NCBI RefSeq assembly: GCF_009727055.1
Contig: NC_052358.1
Span: forward strand, 42,483,184 to 42,547,183
Origin: Benincasa hispida
Taxonomy: Eukaryota; Streptophyta; Magnoliopsida; Cucurbitales; Cucurbitaceae
DNA: 64,000 nt
Direction: 5' to 3'
Shown here: in pieces, positions 11,972 to 24,072 of the stretch
Numbering within the stretch: position 1 is the first letter of the stretch
Layout of the letters: each line of letters opens with the position of its first letter
The notes under the pieces: generated by a model
What the model was told of the DNA's origin: nothing
The model's input: only the letters and a program-made list of their open reading frames with translations
The model's database searches: none
Program-made: the position numbers and the translations under genes

Positions 11972-13813
11972 GACATAAAAGTGGATCATGCCTTAAGTGA
12001 TAACCTAAATGGTTTGTAGTATATGGATAAATGAAGGAAACTTATCCTGGTGAAACTATGAATACAGCCCGCTTTGTAGATGTCACAAGTATTGTAAAGT
12101 GCTACAAATAGTCTGATCCTGATTATTCATGTGGAGACATGCGAACGGGGGTATCCTATACAAAAGAATTTGTATAAGACCGGACTATGAAATGATTAGT
12201 CTCGTTATATAATGCTGTTAATGACAAAGACTTTAATTTCACTAAGATGACCATAGGTAACATGACCTTAATCCTGAATGAGTTGGGAACTCCTGCCTAT
12301 GAGGGCAGTCCTTTGATTTGCATGGGTGTGAATGGCCAGATCGTCGACTCAAACCTACCACTTTGGGGATTCGTTTGATTGGGGAGCTGGGAACTCAGCT
12401 ACACAAGACAGAATTCACTCTTTCCCCGAAGCAGGGGTAAGTAGATGGATTGCTCCCTTAAAGGCTGATTATGGGGATTGAACAATGTGGTGCCATACCT
12501 TCTCATAGCCCGAGAAGTGTTCACTCATAGTTGAACTATGATGTATTGTTCATTAGAGGATTTAGTGGTACTTAAGGAGTTAGATGTAACTACAGGGGCA
12601 AAATGATAAATTGGCCCAGCTGTACTTACGAGTGATTTGTGAAGAGTCATCGTAATATTGATTGGTTATATCTAATGGACCCAAAAATATATCTGTAGTG
12701 CGAAGAGTACAACTATCGGTCTTTAGTGGAGTGTCCGACAGTTAATGGGTGGTGGATATCTTGATTAAAGAGTTTAGTCATTATTCATGTACCATTGGAG
12801 CTTCAACCTACAGGTCCATAAGGTCCCCTTGAATCCATTGGTATCTCAATAGATTCAAGTTGAGAATCAGTTTTTGGGTTAGTTTGAAGTGTTCAAATTA
12901 ACAAGAGGGAATTTGATTATATATGACATAATTAAATTGATTCAATTATATGTGATATAATTGATTTGATGTATTAGATGCATTAAATGGAGGAATTAAT
13001 ATAAATATGATTTAGATTAAATGTCATAAAGGAGAAAATAACTATGGTTTAAATATTACATATGATTTGATATTAAAACTATAGGTTATAAATATAATAT
13101 GATAAACTAGTTATTATACTTATTAATAATAAAACAATTATAAGTTAATTGTTTGGTTGGTTATTATTTTCTCCTTTAACCGTGTTTGAATCGGAAGTTA
13201 CTATTAGTTTTAATAACTGATGAATAAAAGTGAAAAGGTTTCATTTTTTTCATAATAGCATCACATAACGATCGAGTGAAAGAAAAAGCTATACAATAGC
13301 CTTTGAGAGAGTGAACGACGAGGCATCGAATTTTCTAGACGATAGCTTCTCATTTACTAGACGATCGAGTACCCAGTCTATACGACAGACTTAGACATTC
13401 TCCCATTTACTCGATCGTTGAGTTCCTCCTTCCCTCTACCAAATTCATACAAAGCCCACATCTCTTGGATTTTCACACCGAGAATACCAAGGCAACTGAT
13501 TGGTAGTGTCGAGTGTTTCTATTTGATGGTCGAGGATCGAGTCTTAACTCGATTGTGTTCAAGGATCAGACAGTTCGTGGAATTCACTGGTTGTTCGTTG
13601 CGTTCGTGCATTGGATCGAGTTTGCGTGGGTGCATGACTAGTGTTGATCAAGGGAACACTTTAAGAAGAGTTCTTCAAAGGTATATTACACGATTCCCTT
13701 TGATTTTGAATGAAAACATGCTGTAATTTACTCAATGATGCATAACTGTGGTTGTATGTTTGTAAATGTTTTATTCTTTCACAATGGGTTTGGAACGATC
13801 TTGCTTCCACTCA
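11972..13813 (+). mobile_element. Copia LTR lacking about 200 bp at its 5' end, joined into integrase
   Basis: From 'acataaaagtggatcatgcc' onward it is collinear with the LTR at 26271-28362, starting about 190 bases into that LTR. It includes the shared core and a GATCG-rich array (13262-13420), and ends near 'gcttccactca' at 13813. It has no 5' TG end, no partner LTR and no target duplication. The integrase and hinge sequence that should lie here is missing. This looks like illegitimate recombination at a short shared 'ggtgag' rather than a clean insertion. Confidence 0.75.
13262..13420. repeat. GATCG-containing degenerate array inside LTR
   Basis: Recurring units with cores such as cgatcgagtg, ctagacgatag, ctagacgatcgagt and ctcgatcgttgag are spaced about 20-35 bases apart. 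Equivalent arrays occur at the same place in the LTRs at 27715-27915 and 63500-63735, so it is a family character. Confidence 0.6.
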
Positions 13814-15592
13814 TTGGTTCGCTTGTTTAAGAGATCCTTTAATGACTAGAGAAACTACAAATTCAACAAGAGTTGTTGATCAAGCTAGTCCTTCAACAAG
13901 AGTTGTCGCTCCATCACATCCTTCTCATGAGATGAGAATACCTCGACGTAGTGGGAGGGTTGCTCAACAGCCTGATCATTATATGGATTTAGGTGATACT
14001 CATGTCATCATACATGATGATTGCTTAGAGGATCCATTAACCTTTAAACAGACAATGGAAAATGTAGATAGAGATCGATGAACTGAAGCCATAGACCTAG
14101 AAATGGAGTTGATGTACTTTAATTCTATCTGGGAACTTGTAGATCAACCAGATGAGGTCAAACCTATTGGTTACAAGTGGATCTAAAAGAGAAAACGATA
14201 CCAAATTGGTAAGGTGCAAACCTATAAAGCCAAACTCGTGGTAAAAGGTTTTACCCAAATAAAGAAGGTAGACTATGAAGAAACCTTCTCTCCTATTACC
14301 ATGATTAAATTGATTAGAATATTTTTATCCATTACTGGCCTTTATGATTATAAAATTTGACAAATGGATGTCAAGACCGCCTTTTTGAATGGTCATCTTC
14401 ACGAAAGTATTTACATGTCTCAACCAGAAGGGTTTATGGAACAGGATCAAGAGCAATAGTTTTGCAAGCTCAATAGATCCATTTATGGATTGAAACAGGC
14501 GTCTTGATCTTGGAATATAAGATTTGACACTGCGATCAAATCTTATAACTTTGAACAGAATGTTGATGAACCTTGTATTTACAATAAAATAGTCAACAAA
14601 ATGGTAGCTTTCCTGGTCCTTTATGTTGATGATATCTTGCTCATTGGGAATGAGACAAGTTTTCTTGCTGATGTAAAAAGATGGCTAGCATCACAATTCC
14701 AAATGAAAGATTTCGGAGATGCACAGTATGTTCTTGGAATCCAAATTATTTGAAATTGCAAGAACAGAATGCTAGCGCTATCTCAAGCATCTTATATTGA
14801 CAAAATATTGTCAAAGTATAATATGCAAAATTCCAAAAAGAATATGTTACCTTTTAGACATGGAATTCATTTTTCAAAGGAACAGTGTTCTAAGATGCCT
14901 GAAGAAGTTGAGGAAATGAAAAGAATTCCATATGCATCAGTGGTTGGGAGTCTGATGTACGCTATGTTGTATACACATCCTGACATATGCTTTGCAATTG
15001 GAATTGTCAGTAGGTTCCAATCTAACCCTGGACGCAGTCATTGGACTGCTATTAAGAACATCCTCAAGTATCTTTGGATAACGATTGGCTATATGCTTGT
15101 GTATGGGCCTAAGGATTTGATCTTTACGAGATACACTGATTCTGATTTTCAGACTAATATAGATTCTAGGAAATCTACTTCAGGATCAGTTTTCACTCTT
15201 AATGAAGGAGCTATAGTGTAGAGAAACATCAAGTAGAGTTGTATTGCTGACTCCACGATGGAAGGTAAGTACGTAGCTACATGTGAAGCAGCTAAAGAAG
15301 CAGTAAGGCTCTGAAAGTTCCTGATAGATTTGGAAGTGGTTCCAAATATACATCGCGATCACTTTGTATTGTGATAATAGTGGAGTAGTTGCCAATTCAA
15401 AAGAACCAAGAAGCCACAAACATAGTAAACACATCGAGAGAAAGTACCATCTCATCCATGAGATAGTACACAAAGGAGACATGATAGTCATGCAGATAGC
15501 CTCTGAAGATAATCTTGCTGATCCATTTATGAAGGCTCTCACAGTTAAAGTGCTCAAGGGCCACCTGATCGGACTAGGACTACGAGCTTCAT
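13814..15592 (+). pseudogene. Copia reverse transcriptase-RNase H, decayed
   Basis: After a Ser/Thr/Pro hinge (RRSGRVAQQPDHYMDLG) the RT begins with MELMYFNSIWELVDQPDEV. It continues through KLVVKGFTQIKKVDYEETFS and [18 protein letters not shown] to the catalytic YVDDILLIGNE (about 14620) and FGDAQYVLGIQI. RNase H follows, with YTDSDFQTNIDSRKSTSGS, a degraded DSTMEGKYVA and CDNSGVVANSKEPRSHKHSK, ending near GHLIGLGLRAS. Many in-frame stops sit where Trp, Gln or Arg is expected (for example I*QMD, QAS*SWN, IV*RNIK*S), consistent with C-to-T decay of methylated DNA. Same element as 10236-11971. Confidence 0.92.
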
Positions 15593-15731
15593 AATCTAAG
15601 GCAAGTGGGAGAATGTCAAGGGTATGTAGATGCCCTAGTTTATTATATTTTCTCTTTGTATCTCAACATTATATATATTATATATTTGTATATGTTTGTA
15701 ACTCGCTGGAGTATTAGTCCAAGTGGGAGAT
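15593..15731 (+). other. Polypurine tract region before 3' LTR, duplicated tract
   Basis: The sequence caagtgggagaa occurs just after the pol stop (about 15603) and caagtgggagatt recurs immediately before the LTR (about 15719-15731). The second is the expected plus-strand primer for the TGTTGGG LTR start. The first may be an older tract left by an internal duplication. Confidence 0.6.
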
Positions 15732-16524
15732 TGTTGGGAATGTCATAAAACTCACAGTTCGTAAATATTAGAAACATAATTTATTTATCAATAAAAGTGT
15801 TATTGAGTTGTTCATTCAATAAAATGTTATTGATACTGCATTTTGTTATAAAAATCCAATAAATAAATCAATGGCTATAATATAAATACTTTAACTTTAT
15901 GTGGAGACATAAAAGTGGATTAAGTTTTAGTATATAGCCAAAATGGTCTATAAGTATATGGATGAGATTGGGTACCTCATCCTGGCAACACTATTGGATG
16001 TGATCCACTATGTATACTGATACAAATGATGTGATCCAAAAATCATTCAAGTTGAGACATGCAAGTGGAGGCATCCTATGCAAAGGATGTTTGCATAAGA
16101 TCGGACCACTAAATAGTCACTTTTCTTTATAATAATCGTTTACTGTTAAAACTGATTATTTCAAATTTGATGACCTAAGGTAACTCGATCTTAATCCTTA
16201 GCTAACTATAAACTCCTTTTTATTCGGGATTATCCTTTTATTTTCATAGGTGAGAGTAGTTCAACAACATTGGTCAATAAGCCTCCCACTTTGGGGATAA
16301 GACCAGATAGATAGCTAGGGATATAGTTCTGTAAGATGAAATTCACTCCTACCCAATTTTGGGTTAGTAGATAGGTTGTTTCCTTAAGTACTGATTTCTG
16401 GTTTAGAACAAATGGGTCCCGTCCTCTCATGGCTGAGAGGGATATGGTTTATTAGTTGAACTATAAACCATTTGTTCAATAGAGGGTTAGTGGGAGCTTA
16501 AGAAGTATGATGTATTTACAAGGG
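15732..16524 (+). mobile_element. 3' LTR fragment of the Copia element
   Basis: It begins TGTTGGGAATG right after a polypurine tract and is collinear with 2623 onward. Homology ends in 'gatgtatttacaaggg', where a gypsy LTR start (tgatag) takes over. The remaining U3/R/U5 part of the LTR is not found downstream. Confidence 0.8.
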
Positions 16525-16716
16525 TGATAGCTCTCAAAAAGAGCTATAATTCCTAGCTTAATACATCATGCTTCTTAAGCTCCCACTGACCCTCTATTGA
16601 ACAATTGGTTTATAGTTGACTATAAACCAATTGTTCAATAGAGGGTCAGTGGGAGCTTAAGGAGCATGATGTATTTACAAGGGTGATAGTTCTAAAAAAG
16701 AGTTATAATTCCTAGC
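16460..16716. repeat. Direct-inverted-direct triplication with near-perfect hairpin
   Basis: A segment spanning the Copia LTR/gypsy LTR junction occurs as a direct copy at 16460-16560, as an inverted copy of its LTR part at 16562-16616, and again as a direct copy from 16619 to about 16716. The inverted and second direct copies form 55-base arms with one mismatch and a 2-base loop (16617-16618). Both direct copies continue into the gypsy LTR start (tgatag...ataattcctagcttaa). The pattern is typical of template switching during replication or of a fold-back assembly artefact. Confidence 0.85.
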
Positions 16717-17180
16717 TTAATTTAAGCTCGTTGTTGGATTTTATGTGTTTGATGTGTTATTTTGTAGGTACCAAGCAATCAAGAGGTAGAGTTAATCATT
16801 TAGTGAAGAACGAGGTTAATTTCAAGCAATTTGAAGGTGATTTGAGCATTCGGGCTTCAAAAGAGTAAAAATTACGAAAATGCCACTATCACAGCATTGC
16901 AACGCTAGCCGACGCTCAGGAGCGTTGCAACGCTAGCCTGACGCTTGTTTGACGCTATAAGTCAGAATGTGCAGCGATGCAACACTCCAAAGTTTGCACA
17001 ACGCCAGCGTTGCAACGCTCCGATGATTTCTATAAATATATCCCTTCGTCTTTAGGTCAAAATATGCTAATTTTTTGGGGCTGAATTGATGGGGGCCGAA
17101 GTTAAACTTCAATCTTCTTCATTTCTCTTCAAATTTTAGTATCTTTAGGTTAGTTTTTCTTTTTATTTTGGGTTGTCATC
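16684..17180 (+). mobile_element. Ty3/gypsy LTR fragment with TATA box
   Basis: It starts TGATAGTTCT and contains 'aagctcgttgttggatttta', several GCGTTGCAACGC motifs (16895-17015) shared with the reverse gypsy LTR near 7400, and a TATA box ctataaatata at about 17030. No gypsy coding sequence follows on this strand, so this is a solo or truncated LTR. Confidence 0.65.
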
Positions 17181-18627
17181 GACGGATTGGATGTGTGTTA
17201 TGTGGAAATGGGTGCGACAATTTTGAGATTCACAAAGATTATGTGATGACAAATGTATGTGATCAAGCTTAATGAACATGTGCCTATCACAAGTTTTCTC
17301 GTTAACAAGCCAAGTGAAACCTGGTAACGAGTATCTCAAGATAACCTAAGGTCAAACATGGGGATCTGATACGATGTTGTTGAAGTAAAGTGAATCATGT
17401 GATGGTGTTCAAGATGCATTGTTTGTTGCGCTGACAATAAACTAAATGCAATTAATGAAATTCTGAGTAACTAAGGGTCTGATAATCGTGACATAGGAAT
17501 GGGTGAGTAATGTCGCGGAATAAAAAAAGAGACTATATGGAAATAAAAGGGCTAGAGGGAAAGTAACTAAAGAATCAATAAATCTCACTGCAGATACTAC
17601 CACGGTTCTTGCTTCCGATTGGCGCACACCTTTTGATGGCTGCCTCAATGGTCATATTTCTATGAAATGTAAATGGGAGTGCTATAGAACGCAAGGTTGT
17701 TTCTATCTCTAGAAATACTTCTTGTTTCGCTTAACAAGTTCTATCAACTTTTCTCTTTTGAGGAGTTGATTATATTACTCGACTTTGCTTTTGTAGGTAA
17801 GTATGCATTCAACATATGTTAAGCGAACATGGTAACATCTTAAGATGTGATTTAAATCATAAGAGTGACCTTCCCCCTTACTCTAAGGGTTTAGTGATTG
17901 ATGAGAAAAGAAATGACAAATGCATGAACATGGAGTAAAGTAGAGATGAACATGGTGATAATATTGAGATAGGAAAATCATTCAAATACAAGCTGTCTAA
18001 GAGATCAGTCGAGAAAATTCTACAACTTGTTAATACAAAAGAAATGAAATGGATTCACGATCAATATCAATCTCTTGATATGATAGACGGTGGTAAAGAC
18101 TGTCGGCTTGATGTGATGGATGGAGTGGTGAAAGCCCTTCTCAGGATCTTTCTCCAAGAAAGGAGTGGAAATTTGGAATGGAATGTTCTCTATGATTGTC
18201 GGCCTTCAGATCCCCTCATTTGATGCACTGAGGCTCCATTTATAGAGTCCTACACTTTTCTGCCTTTCCCGCTTTTATTAGTTGCTATCATTTTTCAAGG
18301 TAGGTGAGAATGTCAACGCTGCATCATGGTCAACAATCAGAAAGTACGTCAGAATATCTACTGTACGATTTCAGAAATCCTGAGGCATGCATTGGTTGGG
18401 TTTTTTCCTTGAAGAATTGACGTATGAGATGATTCATGTTTTCTTGCAAAACATAAATTTGGTGTACTTTGCCCATGAAATGCAGTCAGCGGGTGTGTTT
18501 TAAGTACCTTAGCACAACTTTTATTTTTTTTATATAAATTCACCCATGATTGGTGCATTTTCTTCCTTTCTGTTATCGCATATTCTAAGAAAAAGACACA
18601 AATAACTTGTATTTTTGCATGTTATCA
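17181..18627 (-). mobile_element. Ty3/gypsy 3' LTR region, reverse orientation
   Basis: On the minus strand a polypurine-like AAATTTGGGAGTG is followed at 18627 by TGATAACATGC, a standard gypsy tract/LTR junction. A minus-strand TATA box, gactctataaatggag, lies near 18240. The LTR end toward 17181 is approximate. It belongs with the reverse coding remnant at 19809-20830. Confidence 0.55.
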
Positions 18628-19808
18628 CACTCCCAAATTTAGAATTATGCTTGTCCTCAAGCATATCTTATACTGAAGAAATTCAAAATCAACTTAAATC
18701 ATCATAATGCGCCAACTAGCTGCTCAGAATGCTTTAGCTTTACATAATCTCTTTAAAATCATTTTTTTCCTTTACACTTGGTTGCTTCTTCAGGTAAATA
18801 TTTCTTAGTCTTAAATTCAATAAACTTCTGCTCAAAAGTCCTTTTCTTGATTTAGACAATTCTTTTGTATCCGTTTTCATAAAACAGTATACGTTACTTA
18901 CAAAGAAGCTTGGTTTCTGTTTTGATTCAAAGACCGCTGGGCTTGGTTGCACTCTTCGTTTGGGCTTGCCCCTACGAGTGTCATGCGGACATCCAACTAC
19001 GGTTGTGTTCCAAGCTCAACTCAACTCTTATCTTAGCTAAGTCTTTACTTTTGCTAGACAGTGGAGTTGTCTTTGTTTCATTATATGAATTGCGTTGATC
19101 ATGGTAACCTACTTTCGTTTTGGCTTACCTGCATGGATGTCATGCAAAGTATCCAACTACGAGTAAGTTTCTTTCTCAACTTAACTCTTATCAAGTTAGA
19201 ATTTTCCTTTGCACTGATAGTGAAGTTTTATTATTATCATTTTTCTCTTCTTTTTTTTTAAGATGATAATGCAAGTTCTTGATTGAACGCATTTGCTTAA
19301 ACCTCTCCCACCCCCGAATTTGGAGAGGTGCAATGTCCTCATTGCACTGCTAAAAGAAAAAAGGAAACAGAATTAGTCAAAATTTCAAAAAAAAAAGGTT
19401 TGAGTAGAGGCTTGTGCAAAAATAAAGTAAAACTGATAAGTAATGAAGAAGGTTCTAAGATCAAAAGAAGCATGTGATGGTAATGAGATTCGTTAAGTGT
19501 TTGCATACAAATCATCATAGCTGCTAAACTATCAACGCAAAAGAATGAGCAAAAAGAGTGAATTTCAAAAGGATAAAATAACGCATAAGGCAAATACAAA
19601 CAAAAAGATTGCATAGCCATTGGAAGTTTATATAAAAAAATCTATAAATTGGAAGGTACATAGATACTATTATAAGTAAAATATAATAAAATGATAGGAT
19701 CAAAGAAGAACTCTAGGAAGTACACCCCGAAATTTACAATTGCGGTGGGGGATCATTGTTGGGAGGCGCATCGCTGGGAGACGATTGCAGTGTTATTGCT
19801 GGTGCTTC
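18628..19808 (-). other. Non-coding 3' region of the reverse gypsy element
   Basis: No gene is seen. Minus-strand phrases of the kind 'tgcttgaggacaagca' (about 18650) and 'gcaatgaggacattgcac' before a G-rich tract (about 19300-19340) are typical of Athila/Tat-like elements between pol and the 3' LTR. A diverged direct repeat of about 115 bases occurs at 18955-19073 and 19113-19228, both starting ttcgttt(g/t)ggctt. Confidence 0.5.
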
Positions 19809-20830
19809 TTAGGAAAATAGAGGCTGGCACAGATGAGGGGGAATCACAGGCCCATGTAGGTAGCCTGTCCAAAAATTGAAGTACTCGTGGTTACGCTCAG
19901 CCTGTTGGCGTTGGTTCTGGCAGATAGTAAAGAGATTGCATTGCACATTGACCAGTGTCTGGCACAGCATATCATTATTGCCGTGCAATTCTACAAGCGA
20001 CTGCCGGAAGAAGGAAAATTCATGGGCCATCACGACTCGCATTTCATCAATAGCAGCAACTAAAGATGCCATGGAAGGTTGTTGTGGAGGGGATGCCATC
20101 AATGTCTCACCAGCTTCGTTTTGGTGCTGATTAAAAGGACCAACACCCGAATCATGTGGGTCATTAACATGAGGCAAATGATGCGGCGAGGAATGGGATT
20201 GCGATGATTGGTAGGGTGAAATTGTTGGAGATTGATGATAAGAGTCGTGAAAGAGAAGGATGTTGGTGTAGGCTTCGGGGAGAGGAGATAAAGGAGCAAA
20301 TGAGCTTGGAAGGAGAATGGTTAAAGGTGAAGGGTGATTGGTAGGCTCATCGAGAGGAATGCGCTCAGGACTTTCTAGCGCAATTTTTTTCCTTTTGTCA
20401 TTTCGATGCTGCCTTTTGGGTAGAGGTGGCTGTGATGCATTTAGGTAAATGACTGGACGCTTGGGCGAAGGCTCGGGCAATGCGGCAAATCCTTCAGCAA
20501 GATTCGCAATATCTTAGAGTTGATCAGACCGTGGACTTCAGCCATGGGTTCTTCTTCTATTCCATAACCCACTAATAGGCATAGGTTGGTGATTGTCCAG
20601 GGAAAGAAAAGTTGACCATGGGGTCTACTAACATACCCACGGATTTGCTTCGCAATCAAACGTCCAACATCGATTAGGATGCCACGCGCAATGCAATATG
20701 TGGCTATGACTCTGTCCCTTGAAATGGTCTTATCATGCGTTGTTGGGAGGAGTCACTTCTTCATCAAGTAGACTCATAGGCGTGCTTCGGGCAAGAGATG
20801 ATTAGATGCTAATGTGCGAATGCCGGTTAG
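19809..20830 (-). pseudogene. Plant transposon protein (gypsy-associated ORF), frameshifted
   Basis: The minus-strand frame from about 20830 includes RPHGQLFFPWTITNLCLL and VGYGIEEEPMAEVHGLI. This resembles the 'putative plant transposon protein' domain (a FFP..IT.LC signature) found in gag-like ORFs of Ty3/gypsy derivatives. A frame change near 20500 joins it to a Pro/Ser/His-rich region (MPEPSPKRPVIYLNASQ onward, 20480-19809) with a helical stretch SLVAAIDEMRVVMAHEFSFF and a Gln-rich tail. It lies upstream of the gypsy 3' signals at 18.6-19.3 kb in the same orientation. No enzymatic domain is visible. Confidence 0.6.
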
Positions 20831-20839
20831 GGACCATTA

Positions 20840-21195
20840 GAAGTTTCAAAGATTAGAAGACTTCAACAAATTGACCGTATCTTCACAACCTATAAGCTAA
20901 AGATTCGATCTCCTCAAACTCAAAGAAAAGCTCACAAGTCGATGATCAACAAGCCAGATGCCGATCCAAGCTGATCAACAAGCCACAGGCCGATCCAAAC
21001 CGATCAACAAATCCAAAGACTGCTCCAAGAAGATTAACAAGCCCAAAAGCTGATCATCCAAGAAATCCAACAAACTTAACTTTAGAGTTTACTTGAGAGA
21101 AAACATCAAAGAATTATGTATTAGAGATTGTACTCATTATACTGAAATTAATACAAATTCTACGAATTAAATTGCTCAGAAAATCTCGTCAAACA
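20840..21195 (+). mobile_element. Gypsy-type LTR 3' end with about 29-bp tandem repeats
   Basis: Four tandem units of 29-30 bases start at 20944, 20973, 21002 and 21032, each beginning gat(c/t)aacaa. They are followed by 'gattgtactcattatactg' and an end near 'ctcgtcaaaca'. This layout resembles the 3' part of Ty3/gypsy LTRs that are normally followed by a TGGCGCC-type primer site, but none follows here, so it is a 3' or solo LTR end. The left boundary is unknown. Confidence 0.45.
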
Positions 21196-23607
21196 AGTAC
21201 AAATATAATTTATGAATTTTCTTTTTTTTAAAAAAAACAATTTGATGAAATTATGCAAGCAAAAACCTACCATAAGGACAAACAAAGGAACTCAAAATGT
21301 AAAAAGGGTAGATTTGATCCTGTGTCGCGTGTATGCTAGGTAAGCTACAATACAAAAATCAATAATTTGAGGGGGGACACATGCCTTTCACCCCTACATG
21401 GATCTGCCACTGACACAATAAAAAAAAATACTAATTTTTCTTTTCGTTTGAGCATTAAATGCTAGAATGAAATTTAAAAATGAAAGGGCAACTCAACACA
21501 CATTTAATTGATACATGGTGTGTAGTCTATGACATTGATGGATTACATTACATGTCGCGCATTGTAAGTAGAAAAACTAAGTTTGTAGGATGAAAACAAA
21601 GTATCAAAGATAAAAGAGTGCAGAAGAGGAAAAAGTAAAATCTTCTCACATTTTCAATTCAATTCACTTCTAATACAAAGTGAGAATAGAGAGAAAACTA
21701 GTAAGTAAACAAATAAGAGTCGGAGAAGTGATAGAAGGAGATGAAGATTAGACGAACAATAATGTATAGTGACCAAAAACTATTACACTAACTAATGCGT
21801 GTGTGGTGGGAGTTTATTGATGGCACCAAAATTATTAACTTATACGATGAAAATGAGACTTGAGAATAAAAAATTATAGATAGTAAAAATCATCTATTGT
21901 ATTATTTTACATAACTGTCATAAAATAATATTTAGAAGGTGTGATTTTTTAATTATATCTTTTTTTTTTCCGGAAATGAAGTGTAGAAACATGCATCAAA
22001 ATGATTAAAATGACTACCAAGAAGAGAACTTCTTTTTTATATATTTATATTTTGTATGATTAAAACAATATTAAACAATTATATCAATTCAATTTGGTGA
22101 TCATATAATAGTAGATGTTGTCATGTTGATGTTCAAATTTCTCATTTATCCTTAATTAGTTTCATTCTAGACCAATATGTGTGCTTAATCAAATTAGACC
22201 TACCTAATTTAGGCGGTTGTAGGATTCTAATAAAATATTTTGTAAAAAAAATTGAAATATTTGACAATAAAGAAAAATAGCTTTGAAACACTTTCAGTTG
22301 TATTTTAAACCGTTTTTATAAGAAAAGATTAAATAAAAATGATTTTTTGTGATTTTTGAAAATTTCTAAACCCATTTTTTTCCTTAAAAATGTCTAGACA
22401 CACAAGGTATTTGTTTTCATTTCATCTCCGATTCTTATGCTATGAATATTATTATATTAAATTAAAGAATACAAAATCGACTAAAATGTATAGATAATCT
22501 TTTATATTACTTCAAATTTGTATAGACAATCTATAGCTCAAACTTCAGATTTGTAAAACTAAAAAAGTGGGTAAAAATATAAACCGTGGCGGATCCAAGA
22601 TTTTAGGTAAGAACCACAAATTCATATAAATATAATTTTATATACATCGATTTAATATTCAAATTACATAATATTATCAAAGCGAACATAATTAGTCATT
22701 ATATGAATAGTGACAGATTTAGAATTTTACTTTAGGAGCACAACTTTATATAGGTTTGAAATTTTAACCTATTAACATCTAAATTTGTGTCATATATAGT
22801 TTTTTAACTTTAAAAATTGTATATTAAATCACTCACATCTAATTTTGTGTGTCCAATAAGTTGTACCAGACGATTTTTCTTTTATAAAAAATAATGTAAC
22901 CATAGGTTACAAATTTGAAATTTAAAGATTGATTTAGAAACAAAAAAAAAAAAAAAAAACTAATACAACGACTAATTTCAAGTATTTTTCATATTTTAGG
23001 AGATTTTTAGATTTTAAATTAAAAGTTTATATATCAACTAGACATATTTAAGACATTTATTAAAATTAAAATTGAAAGTTTAGATATTTATTACTCATAA
23101 TTTTAAAAATTATGAATTAAACTTGTGCTAAATTGAATGTAATTTTAAAATATTGGTAAAGTAAATAACAAACCAAAAAATTTACATGTGAATGAAGTTT
23201 ATATCTTAATTTTAAAAAATTAAAAATCAATACCCAAATACTTTTTTCCCCCAAAATTAACCCACCCTTCTAGAAATTCTTTGCATTTTCTCATTTTAAA
23301 TTAAATAAATAAAAGACTAAAACACTCCACAATTAAGATAAAACTAAAAAAACTCATTAAATTGTTTTTATTTTGAAAAATACATGTACATTATACTGAG
23401 TAGTTAAAAGAAAAAAAAAAGTTTATATTGTCCAAGAACAAAATTTTCCAACTCTTCGGTTAATTAGTAAATAATTTTGTTGCCAATTATTTATTTATAT
23501 ATTTATTTATTTGTCAAACTGAGTCAAATTTTGGGTTGAATTATCTATTATGGATGTGGCATCTGTAACTCTATCTCCCAAAGAAATCTATGGAGGTTGA
23601 TTATTAT
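21196..23607. other. AT-rich intergenic DNA with transposon-end motifs
   Basis: No gene is seen. A minus-strand CAGTGGCAGATCCATGTAGG ends at 21413, and plus-strand 'gtggcggatccaagatttta' and 'gtgacagatttagaatttta' occur at about 22589 and 22710. These GTGGCGGATCC-type phrases recur at the ends of dispersed plant repeats. A poly-A run lies at about 22945. Confidence 0.45.
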
Positions 23608-23745
23608 TGGTGGGTTGATAAGAGAAATAGCAAATTTTAAAATTTTATTTGGAAAAATGGTAAAAATATTTTAAAATTATAAAAATAGCAAAACGAATTT
23701 ATATAATAAAAAATATTAATTAATAAATGATAAAACTACCCTAAA
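23608..23745 (+). mobile_element. MITE end, inverted relative of 51785-51905
   Basis: It contains 'aaaaatggtaaaaa' and 'aaaaatagcaaaacgaattt', and is collinear over about 120 bases with the reverse complement of 51785-51905. The 'aaatagcaaa' type of terminus is common in Mutator-like MITEs of plants. No target duplication was found. Confidence 0.5.
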
Positions 23746-24072
23746 ATAAGAAAATAAGTAAAAACTAGAATGCAAAGCTACACCGCTTTAAAAACAGTAC
23801 GAATACCACAAATACACTCTATCTAAATATTCTAGAACCACAAATACATAGTATCTAAACATTCTAGAAGCAAAAATTAAAAACACCCAATATGGTTCTT
23901 TAACGCCTATAGAATGCGAGGAAAGATGCGACCAAGTAGTGAGGGGTCATTAGAAACTTATGGATGTTTACAACGATAAACTTCCTCTAAGGTGAGAAAG
24001 AACAAAGTTGATTGTACAAGTAGAGTTGTTGTTGGCAAGTGAGTATATTTAGAGGATGTAACTATTAGAAAT

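Noticed and set aside
13418..13726. A 102-codon plus-strand frame.
   Set aside because: It lies wholly inside the LTR fragment 11972-13813, and the equivalent region of the other LTRs does not keep the frame.
2623..16524. Reading the two LTRs and everything between as one intact 14-kb Copia.
   Set aside because: The interior contains opposite-strand gypsy and LTR segments and lacks a primer site after the first LTR, so at most these are the separated ends of a heavily invaded element.
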